From assembly GCA_016721005.1 (NCBI GenBank), contig JADKJM010000008.1, positions 251,510-315,509 of the forward strand: a stretch of 64,000 nt of DNA, written 5' to 3'. Within the stretch, counting starts at the first letter, position 1. The number at the start of each line of letters is the position of its first letter. Under the pieces are notes generated by a model that did no database searches, was not told where the DNA came from, and saw only the letters and a program-made list of their open reading frames with translations. Source of the stretch: Flavobacteriales bacterium. Its GTDB lineage: Bacteria; Bacteroidota; Bacteroidia; Flavobacteriales_F; PHOS-HE28. Shown in pieces: positions 44,966 through 54,863 of this stretch. A program made the translations under genes and the position numbers.

Positions 44966-46186
44966 TTACACCGGCAACTCTCCGGCGCGCGGGATCCGAT
45001 GTCCGCGGAGTTCCTCCAATTGGTCCGCCGTTCGTTCCAGTTCCACACGCACAGAGCGGTGCTTGCGCACCAAGCCGAGATGCAACACAAGAATGATGAA
45101 CAGGAGAGCCGATGCAATCATGCCTGCCATCCGCCAGCGACCGATGCGGACATCCGCTTCCTCGATCCGTTGCTCCGCCGAGCGCTGTTCGACCGACAAT
45201 GCACCGAGTTGTTCTTGTACGGCCAGGACATCCGCTCCGGTGAGCGCTTGTGCCAGGCGTTCCGTCAGATCGGCTTTGTTCAAGGAGTCCTTCATCCGCA
45301 TGAGGTTGTGCGCAGTGCCAAGCGCACCTACCAGATCCCCTTCACGTTGGAGCAACTCCATGCGGACGCGCTGTACCTCGGGCATCTCACGCAAGGCGTT
45401 CAACTTCCTCAACCGGCGCTCGGCATCGGCGAGGTATTGATCCGCATCCGCCATGCGGCCCATGTTCAGTGCGGTGGTGGCCAGATCCCGTTCAAGCCAA
45501 GACTTCTCCAGGTCGGTTCCATGTTCACTGGTATAACGATAGGACTTGTTCAAGAACGGCCACGCATCCGACCACTGCTTTCGTTCCACGAGCAGGTTGC
45601 CGAGCAATCCGTTCGCGAAGGCTTCGCCAGAAGGATCGCCGATGGCGACATAGATCCCGATGGCTTCTCGCAGCACGACCATGGCCTCCTGTTCCTTCCC
45701 GGCGGTCCGTATGGCGTTGCTCATGTCGCAGAGCCCGTTGGCGATGGCCGTGCTGTCCTTGGATAGGCGCATGTGTACCATGGCTTGCTGCGCGTGCGCG
45801 TATGCTTCGGTCTGCCGCCCGGTCTCCATCAGCACCGTGGCGATCCATCCGTGATCATCGCCCATGGCGCGTTCGCTGCCCATGCCACGGGCCAGGGTGA
45901 GCGCTTCCATGCTGCGCTCCAAGCAGGCACTGTATTCACCGGAAAGGAAATGCGCATACCGGAGCGCGTTCAGGCCATCGTGCTCACTACTGCGATCCGA
46001 CGCCAGTTTCGCCATGGAGATCGCCTTCAGGGCCACTTCCTTCGCCAATGCAGCATCGCGATCCACCAAGGCATACGCACTGTCCGCCAATTCCCGCGCG
46101 GTGGTGCTTTGCCCAAGAGCGAATGACCCGCTGGCCACGAAGGTTCCCATGGCCAGAATGACCGGGAGCGCACTTCTTCTTCTCAT
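44966..46186 (-). CDS. TPR-repeat membrane protein (sensor-like, without kinase)
   Basis: 406 residues starting MRRRSALPVILAMGTFVASGSFALGQ, a signal peptide. Residues ~30-330 are tetratricopeptide-like repeats (EHDGLNALRYAHFLSGEYSA; DDHGWIATVLMETGRQTEAYAHAQQAM; FANGLLGNLLVERKQWSDAW). One transmembrane helix (MAGMIASALLFIILVLHLGLV, about 353-373) is followed by only ~33 basic, coiled-coil-like residues. Bacteroidota have many TPR-TM proteins that go on to a histidine kinase or a LuxR-type domain; here that output part is missing, so the gene may be shortened or may act through a partner. Confidence 0.75.
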   Translation of the reverse strand: MRRRSALPVILAMGTFVASGSFALGQSTTARELADSAYALVDRDAALAKEVALKAISMAKLASDRSSEHDGLNALRYAHFLSGEYSACLERSMEALTLARGMGSERAMGDDHGWIATVLMETGRQTEAYAHAQQAMVHMRLSKDSTAIANGLCDMSNAIRTAGKEQEAMVVLREAIGIYVAIGDPSGEAFANGLLGNLLVERKQWSDAWPFLNKSYRYTSEHGTDLEKSWLERDLATTALNMGRMADADQYLADAERRLRKLNALREMPEVQRVRMELLQREGDLVGALGTAHNLMRMKDSLNKADLTERLAQALTGADVLAVQEQLGALSVEQRSAEQRIEEADVRIGRWRMAGMIASALLFIILVLHLGLVRKHRSVRVELERTADQLEELRGHRIPRAGELPV

Positions 46187-46278
46187 GATGCCAGGCTTTG
46201 ATGCCGAAGGAAGCATCCGGGGTGTTCCGCCGGACCGACTGTGCGGGGGAACTTTCCCGCAGCCCCTGTTCACAATCC

Positions 46279-47223
46279 TTACCGAACGGCCTCGAGGAAG
46301 TTCTCCGCGAGCATGCAGCGCACGCTTCCCCCGCCAACGGTCTCGATGGTAGGAATGGGAACAGGGATCAGTTGCGTGTGGCGCTCCAAGGCGATGCGTT
46401 GGTGCGGCTGAAGTGCATGGAATGCGGTTTCACTCAAGAACGTGAAGGATGCTTCGCTACGCGACGGACCCGGTTCGACCCCCTTCAACTCAAGCAGGTT
46501 GCCCACGTATTCGTGCATCTGGGTTAAGCTGATGGCGATGACCTCGCGGCCGCTTTTCGCCAACTCCTCCTCCACTTCTTGCCGTTCAGCCGGGTACGGC
46601 ATCGCCTCGAAACAGACCACGGCGAACCGCATTGCGATGCTCATGATCACGTTGGTGTGATACACCGGTTGACCATTCAAACGCCCGTCCATGGTGGCCG
46701 TGAAGGCGATCGGGGTGTAGCCGAAGCGCTCACTCCATGCACTCAACGCGCTTTCGTGTGTGCGTGGTGAAAGGCACGCGAACGCCCGCTTCTTGACCCG
46801 GTCGAGGACGAGGCTGCCGGTGCCTTCCAGGATCTTCCCTTGATGTTCCCAAGCGCTCAGGTCCACCACCGTCCCGATCCGAAAACCCTCGCGTGCCAAC
46901 GATCGCGCAAGATCCGGGTCGCGTTCTGCCCGGCGTGATAGAGTACACATGGGATAGAGCACGACGGTGCCGTCGGCGTGTGTACTGAACCAGTTGTTCG
47001 GGAAGACCGCATTCGGCGCTTTAAGGTCGAACGGATCGAGGACCGTAATGCCGATGCCGCACTGCCGCAAGGATCCCAGAAGGCCATCGAATTCCTCCGC
47101 CGCCGCCTGAGCCACGTCGGTATCGGAGAGTTGGCGCTGGAATTCGTTCGTGTCAGCCGTTTCCGGGTCGAACCGGAAACCCGTGGGCCGGACCAGAATG
47201 ACGTTGGCTGCGGACTGGCTCAC
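46279..47223 (-). CDS. ctlX: Citrulline utilization hydrolase CtlX-like (amidinotransferase fold)
   Basis: 314 residues with a GTG start (MSQSAANVILVRPTGF) that overlaps the arginase stop as GTGA. The fold of arginine deiminase/amidinotransferase enzymes is seen from VFPNNWFSTH, EGTGSLVLDR, QPVYHTNVIM (His189) and the catalytic Cys303 in GGGSVRCMLAENF. CtlX proteins are assigned to citrulline breakdown in Flavobacteria-like organisms. Direct coupling to an arginase-like gene supports a role in turning guanidino or ureido compounds into ornithine. Confidence 0.85.
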   Translation of the reverse strand: MSQSAANVILVRPTGFRFDPETADTNEFQRQLSDTDVAQAAAEEFDGLLGSLRQCGIGITVLDPFDLKAPNAVFPNNWFSTHADGTVVLYPMCTLSRRAERDPDLARSLAREGFRIGTVVDLSAWEHQGKILEGTGSLVLDRVKKRAFACLSPRTHESALSAWSERFGYTPIAFTATMDGRLNGQPVYHTNVIMSIAMRFAVVCFEAMPYPAERQEVEEELAKSGREVIAISLTQMHEYVGNLLELKGVEPGPSRSEASFTFLSETAFHALQPHQRIALERHTQLIPVPIPTIETVGGGSVRCMLAENFLEAVR

Positions 47224-48158
47224 CGGCCACGTAGAATGGGGAACAACGGTTCGAGGATACTCAGCGTCGCCTCGGCCATGGCGTTCTTCACATCCAGCGC
47301 GGGGTTGATCTCCACGACATCCAAGGTGGCGGTCTTGGGATCCGCGCAAAAGCCACTGAGGAGTTCGCGGGCCTCGTTCAGGAAAAGGCCATTCGGCACC
47401 GGGGTGCCTGTGCCGACGGAGATGCTGGGATCGAGGCTATCCACGTCGAAGCTGATGTGGAGACGGTCGCAACCGGTCAGGTGCTTCAAGGTTTCCTGCA
47501 CCGTTTTCGTCCCGCCCTGCTTCCGAAGCTGTTCCACCGTGATCACTTTGATCCCGTGTTCCTTGATGATGGCTTCTTCTTCTGGCTCATGATCACGCAA
47601 CCCGATGAAGACCAGATCGCGGGGCAGGAGTTTGGGGCCGCTGACCCCGATCTTCCGGAGCCGGTCCCAGGTGTCCATGGTGTAAACACGCGGACGATTC
47701 CTACCCTTCTTCTCGATCTGCATCAGCAGCGCCAAGGGCATTCCGTGGACGTTCCCGCTGGGGGTCGTCCAAGGGGTATGGAGGTCGGCATGGGCATCGA
47801 TCCAGACCACGCCGAGGCGCTGATCCGGGAACGCCATCTTGGTGCCCGAGACGGATCCGATAGCTATTGAATGGTCGCCTCCGACCACGATCGGGAAGAC
47901 ACTATTCCTCAGATACTTGTACACTTCATAGGCCAGATCGCTTTCGAAGCGGATCAACCCATCGATGTGGTGGGCGTTGGAGGCCGAGTCGTCCTCGTAA
48001 AGCACGTCGTTCTCATCCCGCAGGATGCTCTCCTCGGCATGGCCGAAGAGTTCACTGCCGAGTTTCCAAGCCGCCACACGCAGAGCGGCCATGCCCATGC
48101 TGGTGCCACGGGTGCCAGCCCCGATCTCCGAGGCCGCTTCGATCAATCGCAAGTCCAT
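47220..48158 (-). CDS. Arginase family enzyme
   Basis: 312 residues starting MDLRLIEAASEIGAGTRGTS; upstream in-frame codons were rejected because they overlap the divergent gene's region without arginase similarity. The binuclear manganese site is complete: GGDHS (93-97), DAHADLHTP (121-129) and SFDVDSLDPS (236-245), and EINPALD near the end. The family includes arginase, agmatinase and formimidoylglutamase; the GTRG-S substrate region and the coupling to ctlX favour arginase, giving ornithine and urea. It is the first gene of a two-gene unit. Confidence 0.87.
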   Translation of the reverse strand: MDLRLIEAASEIGAGTRGTSMGMAALRVAAWKLGSELFGHAEESILRDENDVLYEDDSASNAHHIDGLIRFESDLAYEVYKYLRNSVFPIVVGGDHSIAIGSVSGTKMAFPDQRLGVVWIDAHADLHTPWTTPSGNVHGMPLALLMQIEKKGRNRPRVYTMDTWDRLRKIGVSGPKLLPRDLVFIGLRDHEPEEEAIIKEHGIKVITVEQLRKQGGTKTVQETLKHLTGCDRLHISFDVDSLDPSISVGTGTPVPNGLFLNEARELLSGFCADPKTATLDVVEINPALDVKNAMAEATLSILEPLFPILRGR

Positions 48159-48246
48159 CGCGGCGCAAGGTAAGCCGGGGCTGCGGAGCCTTCCGAACCC
48201 CGGCCTGCCTCCCAGCGTAACACGGCCACCGTCAAGAATTCCGACT

Positions 48247-48945
48247 ATGCGAAACCAGCTCCTGATCTCCTGCGCAAGCGCCCTCTTGTTGGCCACGGGC
48301 TGTGGCACAAGCCTTCTCAACCGCGGTGTCGAGGAGGGCACCATCGAGTACGCCCTCAGTTTCCCGGGCTATGACCCGAACGGCTTGATGGCCGGGATGC
48401 TGCCGGAGCGTACCACGCTTTGCTTCACCGAAGACAAGCAGGTGGCCGAACTCAGTGCGGGTATGGGGATCTTCCGGACCATGATGCAGGTGGATAACAA
48501 GGGACGATCCATGGATTACCACATGAGCATGATGGGCAAGAAGATCGTGGCCCACTTGCAACCCCGGGACATGGACCTCTTCAACAGTGATTATGGTAGC
48601 CCGACGATCCTCTTCACGCAGGATGTGGACACCATCGCTGGCTACCCGTGCAAGCGTGCCGTCGCGGTCTTCGATCGGATGCTCCAACCGGAGATCGATC
48701 TCTGGTACACGGAAGACATTCAAATGAAGAACCCGAACTGGTACGGCCCTTTCGCGGAAGTCCCAGGCGTACTGCTTCGGTATGAGATGGTCCAGAACGG
48801 CATCCGGATGCACTTGGATGCCATATCCGTGACCCCGGGAACCGTGGATCTGGCCAAGTTCGATACACAGAAGGAATTCGATTCCGTGGCCCCCGCAGTG
48901 CTCCACCAACAATTGGGCGAGGTGTTGAGCACGTTCTCGATGTAA
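48247..48945 (+). CDS. Predicted lipoprotein, DUF4412-like
   Basis: 232 residues. The start MRNQLLISCASALLLATGC gives a lipoprotein signal with lipobox LATGC. The mature part (EGTIEYALSFPGYDPNGLMAGMLPERTTLCFTEDK ... YPCKRAVAVFD ... IDLWYTEDI ... LLRYEMVQNGIRMHLDAISV) follows the pattern of DUF4412-type beta proteins: E-x-x-Y start, C-K-K/R-A middle and W-Y-T-E-D motif. They sit at the membrane and their function is unknown. A large inverted repeat follows the stop by 7 nt. Confidence 0.75.
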   Translation: MRNQLLISCASALLLATGCGTSLLNRGVEEGTIEYALSFPGYDPNGLMAGMLPERTTLCFTEDKQVAELSAGMGIFRTMMQVDNKGRSMDYHMSMMGKKIVAHLQPRDMDLFNSDYGSPTILFTQDVDTIAGYPCKRAVAVFDRMLQPEIDLWYTEDIQMKNPNWYGPFAEVPGVLLRYEMVQNGIRMHLDAISVTPGTVDLAKFDTQKEFDSVAPAVLHQQLGEVLSTFSM

Positions 48946-48952
48946 GTGGAAA

Positions 48953-49037
48953 GGTTGTTCGTGTTGAAGGTTGTTCGGCCCTGAGGTCGAGCGGATAAGA
49001 TGCGCTTATCTACGAACAACCTTCAATACGAACAACG
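48953..49037. repeat. 25-bp inverted repeat pair with internal hairpin
   Basis: The arms 48953-48977 and 49013-49037 are complementary at 23 of 25 positions. Each arm itself holds two copies of GGTTGTTCG (or the complement), and the 35-nt spacer contains a further palindrome gataag-atgcg-cttatc. It lies between the lipoprotein stop and the ftsK promoter region, so it may be a terminator, a small insertion element remnant or a multi-site operator. Confidence 0.75.
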
Positions 49038-49111
49038 TCCAACCTCCCTCCCCAACCCCGCCCTGTTGATAATAGCCGGGGCCTTCGCCCCGTTCCCCTT
49101 GGGTGCCCCGA

Positions 49112-49119
49112 TACTTTTG
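49112..49119 (+). promoter_or_regulatory. -7 element TACTTTTG before ftsK
   Basis: It is an exact match to TAnnTTTG, ending 17 nt before the GTG start of ftsK. No TTG at the normal -33 distance was seen. Confidence 0.5.
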
Positions 49120-49136
49120 ATCGCACCCCCTCGCAT

Positions 49137-51725
49137 GTGCGAGGAATTTCCGCATTCACATTGGCCAACGAGAAACGCAACCGGCTCCGCGAGGAAGCCA
49201 AGGCAGAGGAACCCGCTCCCAAGCGGAGAAGCAGGAGGACCGCCGACAGTGATGGCGAAGGCCGTTGGTCGCGCTTCAAAGCCTTCTTCGCGAATGAGCG
49301 GACCCATAAGGTCTTCGGCTTGGCGCTGACCCTTGGTGCTCTGTTCCTCTTCACGGCCTTCGTGTCCTTCCTCTTCACCTGGCGCGTGGACCAGGACCTG
49401 ATGTCGCGTGGTTGGTGGGAGATCTTCAGCACGGATATCCGCGCAGAGAACTGGCTCGGCAAGCTGGGCGCGATCATCGCGCATCGCTTCATCCATGTAT
49501 GGTTCGGGCTTGCGGCCTTTGCGCTTCCAATGTGGAGCTTCATCGCTGGTGTACGCATCCTGCTTGGCACCTGGTTGCTGCCTGTGCGCCGCACGTTGGG
49601 TTGGACCGCGATGGCCGCAGTGTGGATGCCCGCACTGTTCGGCTTCTTCTTCCGGGGCGAATACAGCTTCCTGGGTGGTGGGTTGGGCGTGGTGATCACG
49701 CGGAATCTTACGACCTTGTTGGGTGAGTTCGGCGCTGGAGCATTGCTCGTATTCGCTGCTGGTGCTTTCGCGGTGTACACCTTCAACCTGTCCTTCGGAT
49801 GGGTGAACACCCTGTTGGAAAAATTGAAGCCTACGGTGAAGGAAGCGGAAGAGAACGTCGCGGAACCCGAGCCGGTCGTAGTGCCGAGATCCGGTGTGCG
49901 CTTCCGTGACGAGCCGGTGTTGGAGAAATCGCCGATCACCGAAGTGCCCGCAAAGCCGAAGCTTGAACTGGAGGTGGAGGAGGTCGAGGAGCCGGTAATG
50001 GAAGGCCCCGGGTCGGAGCCCGGGGTGACAAGTCCTTCATTGGAATTGGACACCACCCCGAACGAAGTGGTGGAACCCGTGGTCTCCCCTGTGATGAGCG
50101 GGATGGACGACCTGAACGGGATGAGTGTGGTGGCGAACACCGAGGAGAAGACCTTGAGCGAGGACCAGATCGAAGAGCGCTTGAAGGAGTTCGGGGAGTA
50201 CGACCCAACCCTCGACCTGAGCAGCTACGAGCTACCGCCCATCGACCTGTTGGTGGACCATGGCACTGGTGAACTCACCGTGACCAAGGAGGAACTCGAG
50301 GCGAACAAGGACCGCATCGTGGAGACGCTCGGCCACTACAACATCGGCATCGACAAGATCAAGGCGACGATCGGGCCGACGGTGACGCTGTACGAGATCA
50401 TCCCGCAAGCGGGTGTGCGCATCAGCAAGATCAAGAACCTGGAGGACGACATCGCGTTGAGCCTTGCGGCCCTTGGCATCCGCATCATCGCGCCGATCCC
50501 CGGCAAAGGCACCATCGGCATCGAAGTGCCGAACAGCAAGCCGCAAACCGTGGGGATGCGTGCGGTGATCGCCAGCGAGAAGTTCCAGAACAGCACGGCG
50601 GACCTGCCCATCGTGCTGGGCAAGACCATCACCAACGAGACCTTCGTCACGGACCTTACCAAGATGCCGCACTTGCTCATGGCCGGTGCAACGGGTCAAG
50701 GGAAATCGGTGGGGTTGAACGCGATCCTTGTATCGCTGCTCTACAAGAAGCACCCGAGCCAGATCAAGTTCGTGCTGGTGGATCCGAAGAAGGTGGAACT
50801 CACCCTCTTCAACAAGATCGAGCGCCACTTCCTCGCCAAGCTGCCCGGCGACAGCGACGCCATCATCACCGATACCAAGAAGGTGGTGGCCACACTGAAC
50901 AGCTTGTGCATCGAGATGGACGATCGCTACGAACTCCTGAAGGAGGCGCAGGTCCGCAACATCAAGGAATACAACGCCAAGTTCATCAGCCGCCGCCTGA
51001 ACCCGGAGAACGGCCATCGCTTCCTCCCCTACATCGTGCTGGTGGTGGATGAGTTCGCGGACCTGATCATGACGGCCGGTCGCGAAGTGGAAACACCGAT
51101 CGCGCGTCTCGCGCAGCTCGCGCGCGCCGCCGGCATCCACCTCATCATCGCCACGCAGCGCCCGAGCGTGAACATCATCACTGGTACGATCAAGGCCAAC
51201 TTCCCGGCGCGTATCGCTTTCCGCGTAACGAGCAAGATCGACAGCCGCACCATCCTCGATACCGGCGGGGCCGACCAGTTGATCGGTCGCGGTGACATGC
51301 TCCTGAGCACCGGCAATGAACTGATCCGCATCCAGTGCGCCTTCGTGGACACGCCGGAGGTGGACAGGATCACCGAGTTCATCGGTGGCCAACGCGGCTA
51401 CCCCGAGGCACTGATCCTCCCCGACGTGCCGACCGAGGAAGGCGAAGGCGGCAGCGACCTGGACGATGGCGACCGCGACAGCATGTTCGAGGATGCCGCG
51501 CGCTTGGTGGTGCAAACGCAGCAAGGCAGCACCTCCCTCATCCAACGCAAGCTGAAGCTCGGGTACAACCGCGCAGGCCGCATCGTGGACCAACTGGAAG
51601 CAGCCGGGATCCTCGGTGGCTTCGAGGGCAGCAAGGCACGGAGGGTGATGATCCCGAACGAAGCTGCATTGGCTGCACACCTGAACAGCACGGTGGATGC
51701 CGGGCCGGGGGTTGGGGGATTCTGA
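49137..51725 (+). CDS. ftsK: DNA translocase FtsK
   Basis: 862 residues from the GTG; a TTG at 49161 (LANEKRNRLREE) is an equally good start, and the nearby ATG is out of frame. The N-terminus has a basic stretch, then four membrane segments (about 60-235). An acidic, Pro/Val-rich linker (about 240-335) leads to the motor: Walker A GATGQGKS (517-524), Walker B YIVLVVDEFADLIM, and RITSKIDSRTILD-like AFRVTSKIDSRTILD. The C-terminal gamma winged helix (STSLIQRKLKLGYNRAGRIVDQLEAAGILGG) binds chromosome-orienting sites. FtsK moves DNA at the division septum and assists dimer resolution. Copies of its last codons recur downstream. Confidence 0.95.
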   Translation: MRGISAFTLANEKRNRLREEAKAEEPAPKRRSRRTADSDGEGRWSRFKAFFANERTHKVFGLALTLGALFLFTAFVSFLFTWRVDQDLMSRGWWEIFSTDIRAENWLGKLGAIIAHRFIHVWFGLAAFALPMWSFIAGVRILLGTWLLPVRRTLGWTAMAAVWMPALFGFFFRGEYSFLGGGLGVVITRNLTTLLGEFGAGALLVFAAGAFAVYTFNLSFGWVNTLLEKLKPTVKEAEENVAEPEPVVVPRSGVRFRDEPVLEKSPITEVPAKPKLELEVEEVEEPVMEGPGSEPGVTSPSLELDTTPNEVVEPVVSPVMSGMDDLNGMSVVANTEEKTLSEDQIEERLKEFGEYDPTLDLSSYELPPIDLLVDHGTGELTVTKEELEANKDRIVETLGHYNIGIDKIKATIGPTVTLYEIIPQAGVRISKIKNLEDDIALSLAALGIRIIAPIPGKGTIGIEVPNSKPQTVGMRAVIASEKFQNSTADLPIVLGKTITNETFVTDLTKMPHLLMAGATGQGKSVGLNAILVSLLYKKHPSQIKFVLVDPKKVELTLFNKIERHFLAKLPGDSDAIITDTKKVVATLNSLCIEMDDRYELLKEAQVRNIKEYNAKFISRRLNPENGHRFLPYIVLVVDEFADLIMTAGREVETPIARLAQLARAAGIHLIIATQRPSVNIITGTIKANFPARIAFRVTSKIDSRTILDTGGADQLIGRGDMLLSTGNELIRIQCAFVDTPEVDRITEFIGGQRGYPEALILPDVPTEEGEGGSDLDDGDRDSMFEDAARLVVQTQQGSTSLIQRKLKLGYNRAGRIVDQLEAAGILGGFEGSKARRVMIPNEAALAAHLNSTVDAGPGVGGF

Positions 51726-51774
51726 GTGATGGTATGCGCATCTCGGTACTCCGTGGCGTGTCGAGCGATGCAGC

Positions 51775-51782
51775 TATCTTCG
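51775..51782 (+). promoter_or_regulatory. -7-like element TATCTTCG
   Basis: It lies 6 nt before the ATG of the FG-GAP gene and matches the TAnnTTcG variant seen before prfC and the thioredoxin-fold gene. Confidence 0.4.
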
Positions 51783-51788
51783 ACGGAC

Positions 51789-54499
51789 ATGAAACCGTAT
51801 GCCCCCCCCCTACCTTTATTGCATTTCTTCCATTTGGTGCTCATGTTAAGCGCGACCACCATGTGGCAAGCGGCATGGGGACAGTGTGGCGAGTTGACCT
51901 ATTTATCCCCAAAGTTCGCAAACCTCAAAGCCGCGGTGAGCGGAGATCTGGATGGGGACGGTAGCCAAGATGTCCTTTCAGTGGCAATTGTGGGGCAACA
52001 GAGCCTATTCCTGCGCTCGCTCAACAATGGCGCTGGATACTTCACCATCCCCGATACTTTGTTCACTACAGGACCCATTACCCAACTTTTGTTGGAGGAC
52101 ATATTGGGAGACGGCACTGCCGATGTGATCTACTCCTCCGAAACAGGTCTTTGGGTCACTTATTTGTCCAGTATGGGGGAAGTCGATTCAATATCGCATG
52201 TCCATAATGCTACGAACCTGTCTCTGGTCGCCGTTGTGGACGTCGATGCGGATGGAGACAACGACATCGTTACGAGCATGGGAGAAAACGCCGGTGTGTT
52301 CACCATCACGGCGTGGGACAGTTCACACTGATCACATCCGAAATATCTCCCTATTTCCTTGGGGCGAATCCCGGCGACAGGGTCATCGATCTGGACGGCG
52401 ACCAGCTTCCAGAGATCATCTTCCAGAACGAAGGCACACGTATAGCACAGAATCTTGGTGGTGGTTCATTCGCCCCGGCGGTGTTGATGTCCGGGGCAGT
52501 GTCATTCTACGCCATCGCGGACCTGAACTATGATGGATATCCGGATCTCATAAGAGGTGGCGGGGAGTTCACGGAGATCATGGTACGCTTCAACCAGCAC
52601 GACCTTACGTTCTCCCCTTCCGTTGAACTGCATCCGCAAACAGATGTTTGGGCCATCCACCCAACGGATGTGGACAACAATGGCCTGCTGGACCTGGTCA
52701 TCGGCTACGGCAACGTACCGAACTACGCGGTCCTTTATGACGTGGATTCCCTGTCTTACGGTGGGTTCGCACCGATCGGTGGCGCGCCCAACACCTGTCA
52801 GCATTCCATGACGACGTTTCTGGCCGAACTGAACGGACAACCTGGTGAAGAATTGATGATGCTCAGGCATGAACAACCGACGTCCTTGAGCTTCTTTCCC
52901 AATACGAATGGCGCATTCTCGGAACCGGAGGTCCATCTGATCACGCCGACCCGCAACGCCAACTATGGTCAATTGGCGGACATGAACGGAGATGGACTCA
53001 TGGAGTTCATCTTCGCATCGCATCCGGCCATGGTCATCCTGCTTAGCCCGGCGGATGCCAGCTATCGCCACTTCCGGACATACGTGGCCGGCCGCTACTT
53101 CGAGGACTATAGCTGTGAGGGTGCCTCCCCGGCAGGCATCCTCTGCGTGGATGTGAGCGGTGATAGCGGCTTGGACCTTGTCACCGGGGCCGGCATCTAC
53201 GAGAACGCTGGAGGATTCCGCTTCGTGCCGGTGCTGGAAGGCGTTGACTGGGAGGATCTTACTTATGGCTACTGCCATTTCCTCCCGTTCGATCGGGACG
53301 GCGATCCGTTCACGGATGTGATCATAACCTCTCCGGCGTCTGCAACCACGCTTTTTGCCAACCCACCGGATACGAGCCTGGTGTTCGAGCAATACATGGG
53401 TTCCGTTGCTTATCGTGTCATGGACTTGGAAACGCTGGACTACGATGGCGACGGCGATGATGATGTGCTATCGGTCCTGGCGTGGTTGTCGTCGGGTTCT
53501 GTCCCTTTCGGTGAGATCAAGATCCATAGAAATGACGGGGCTGCCATGACAGCTGTCAGTACTCAAATACTATTCGATAATGTCGTCGTGTCGAGTTGTG
53601 TGCTGGACAGCGATCTGGACGGTATCAAGGATGTCATCACTATCGACAGGCTGGGGATATTGCAGGTATGCAAGGGCCAGGCTGGCGGGGGATTGGCGGC
53701 CCCTGTCGTGCTCGACACCTTGGCGGGCTTCGACCCCATTGGCCTGCACGCATACAGTATTGATGGGGATACGCTGGAAGACATCTATCTCTACTGCAAG
53801 GAACCATGCGGGATCCTGCCCCTCATGCACGCAGGCGCGGACGCTTGGGTGCCGTATTCCTTCATTCCCGTGCCGGACAGCACGTACGTTGTCGGACTGT
53901 CGCCTTCCGGGACCTATCCAATTATGGATCTCGATGTCGCCGACATCAATGGAAATGGCCACCCGGACCTGTTCATAGGCACCTGGAATGGCTACTGGTT
54001 GCTCCGCGATCACGAACCGCCCCCCCCGGCTGCTGACGTTACGCTTGAACTCTGTCTGACAGCTCCGCCGTCCGCCATTGGTGCGCTGTATGCCTTCCAG
54101 AACCTTTTCGATCCGGGCGGATTCGTGCAAGGCGGGATGTTCGACCCTTCGCAATGGGGCGTTGGCTCACATGTTCTGTACGATGTTCCCCAAGGACTTG
54201 GCGTGTGCGGCATTGATAGTGTACAGGTGACGCTTGTGATCCAGGACTGTACTGGCATTCATGAAATGGCCGGACCTAGAAGTATCCGTGCCATTCCAAA
54301 TCCGACCACTGGAGATGCCGAACTCAGACCATTTACCCCACGCATGCGTGGCATGCCCTATACGTTGCTGAACACGCTCGGAGGAGTGGTTGCGCAAGGC
54401 TCTTTGGTCGGACCGAACCTGGATCTTGATCATTTAGAGTCGGGAGTATACCTGCTCAGAGTCGAAGGCTATCCGGGAATCCGGATAGTGGTTCAGTGA
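51789..54499 (+). pseudogene. Secreted FG-GAP/VCBS-repeat protein with T9SS sorting domain, frameshifted
   Basis: The start MKPYAPPLPLLHFFHLVLML gives a signal peptide ending near AAWGQ. FG-GAP loops such as DLDGDGSQDVL, DVDADGDNDIV, DLNYDGYPDLI and DINGNGHPDLF run along the protein. The end (IRAIPNPTTGDAELRP ... LESGVYLLRVEGYPGIRIVVQ) is a T9SS type A sorting domain. The first frame stops after AGVFTITAWDSSH, and the second resumes GQFTLITSEISPYF. The join is at GCGTGGGACAG (about 52315), where one missing G restores the frame; the length is one base short of a multiple of three. It lies between ftsK and a second copy of the ftsK 3' end, as if inserted there. Confidence 0.82.
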
Positions 54500-54509
54500 G
54501 CCGACAAAA

Positions 54510-54616
54510 CCTCGAGGGTAGCAAGGCGCGACGTGTGCTTATCGCGAACGAGAGTGCCCTGGCCGCACACCTGAACAGCACGGTCGATGCCGGGCCGGGG
54601 GGTGGGGGATTCTGAG
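54510..54616 (+). pseudogene. Second copy of the ftsK 3' end (fragment)
   Basis: The frame reads LEGSKARRVLIANESALAAH then LNSTVDAGPGGGGF and a stop, nearly the same as the last 35 codons of ftsK (FEGSKARRVMIPNEAALAAH, LNSTVDAGPGVGGF). Differences are frequent and often synonymous (GGC/GGT, GCA/GCG, AGG/CGT), so this looks like the tail of a related but distinct ftsK allele rather than a recent duplication. The fragment has no start. Confidence 0.85.
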
Positions 54617-54644
54617 GGCGAGCGCCTACAGGCTCGGCGAAGTT

Positions 54645-54652
54645 TATCTTTC
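54645..54652 (+). promoter_or_regulatory. -7-like element TATCTTTC before the VapBC-like pair
   Basis: It is one base from TAnnTTTG and 4 nt before the first ATG of the antitoxin-like gene, which would make translation start almost at the 5' end, or favour the second ATG at 54669. Confidence 0.35.
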
Positions 54653-54656
54653 ACCC

Positions 54657-54863
54657 ATGGCCACAAGAATGAAATCCACTTCACGTTCGAAGTCTGCGAA
54701 GGGCAAGGCACGCGTGAAGCCTTTGGCTGCCAAGAAGACCTCACGCAGCAAGAAGACCGACGTGTTGGTCAAGCCCTATGATGCCAAGAAGTATGCGGGT
54801 TCGGTGCCTGCCTTCGCCAGTGTGGTCGCGGAGGAGATGAAGTCGTGGCGCGATGACCGCTGA
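54657..54863 (+). CDS. Putative VapB-like antitoxin
   Basis: 68 residues, very Lys/Ser-rich at the start (MATRMKSTSRSKSAKGKARV ...) and ending KKYAGSVPAFASVVAEEMKSWRDDR. It overlaps the PIN toxin gene by 11 nt in the order antitoxin-toxin. It has no clear ribbon-helix-helix or AbrB motif, so the assignment rests on size, charge and position. The true start may be the second Met (MKSTSRSK). Confidence 0.6.
   Translation: MATRMKSTSRSKSAKGKARVKPLAAKKTSRSKKTDVLVKPYDAKKYAGSVPAFASVVAEEMKSWRDDR

Noticed and set aside
50232..51680. 482-codon minus-strand frame opposite ftsK
   Set aside because: The FtsK motor and winged helix are intact on the plus strand; the opposite frame has no domain.
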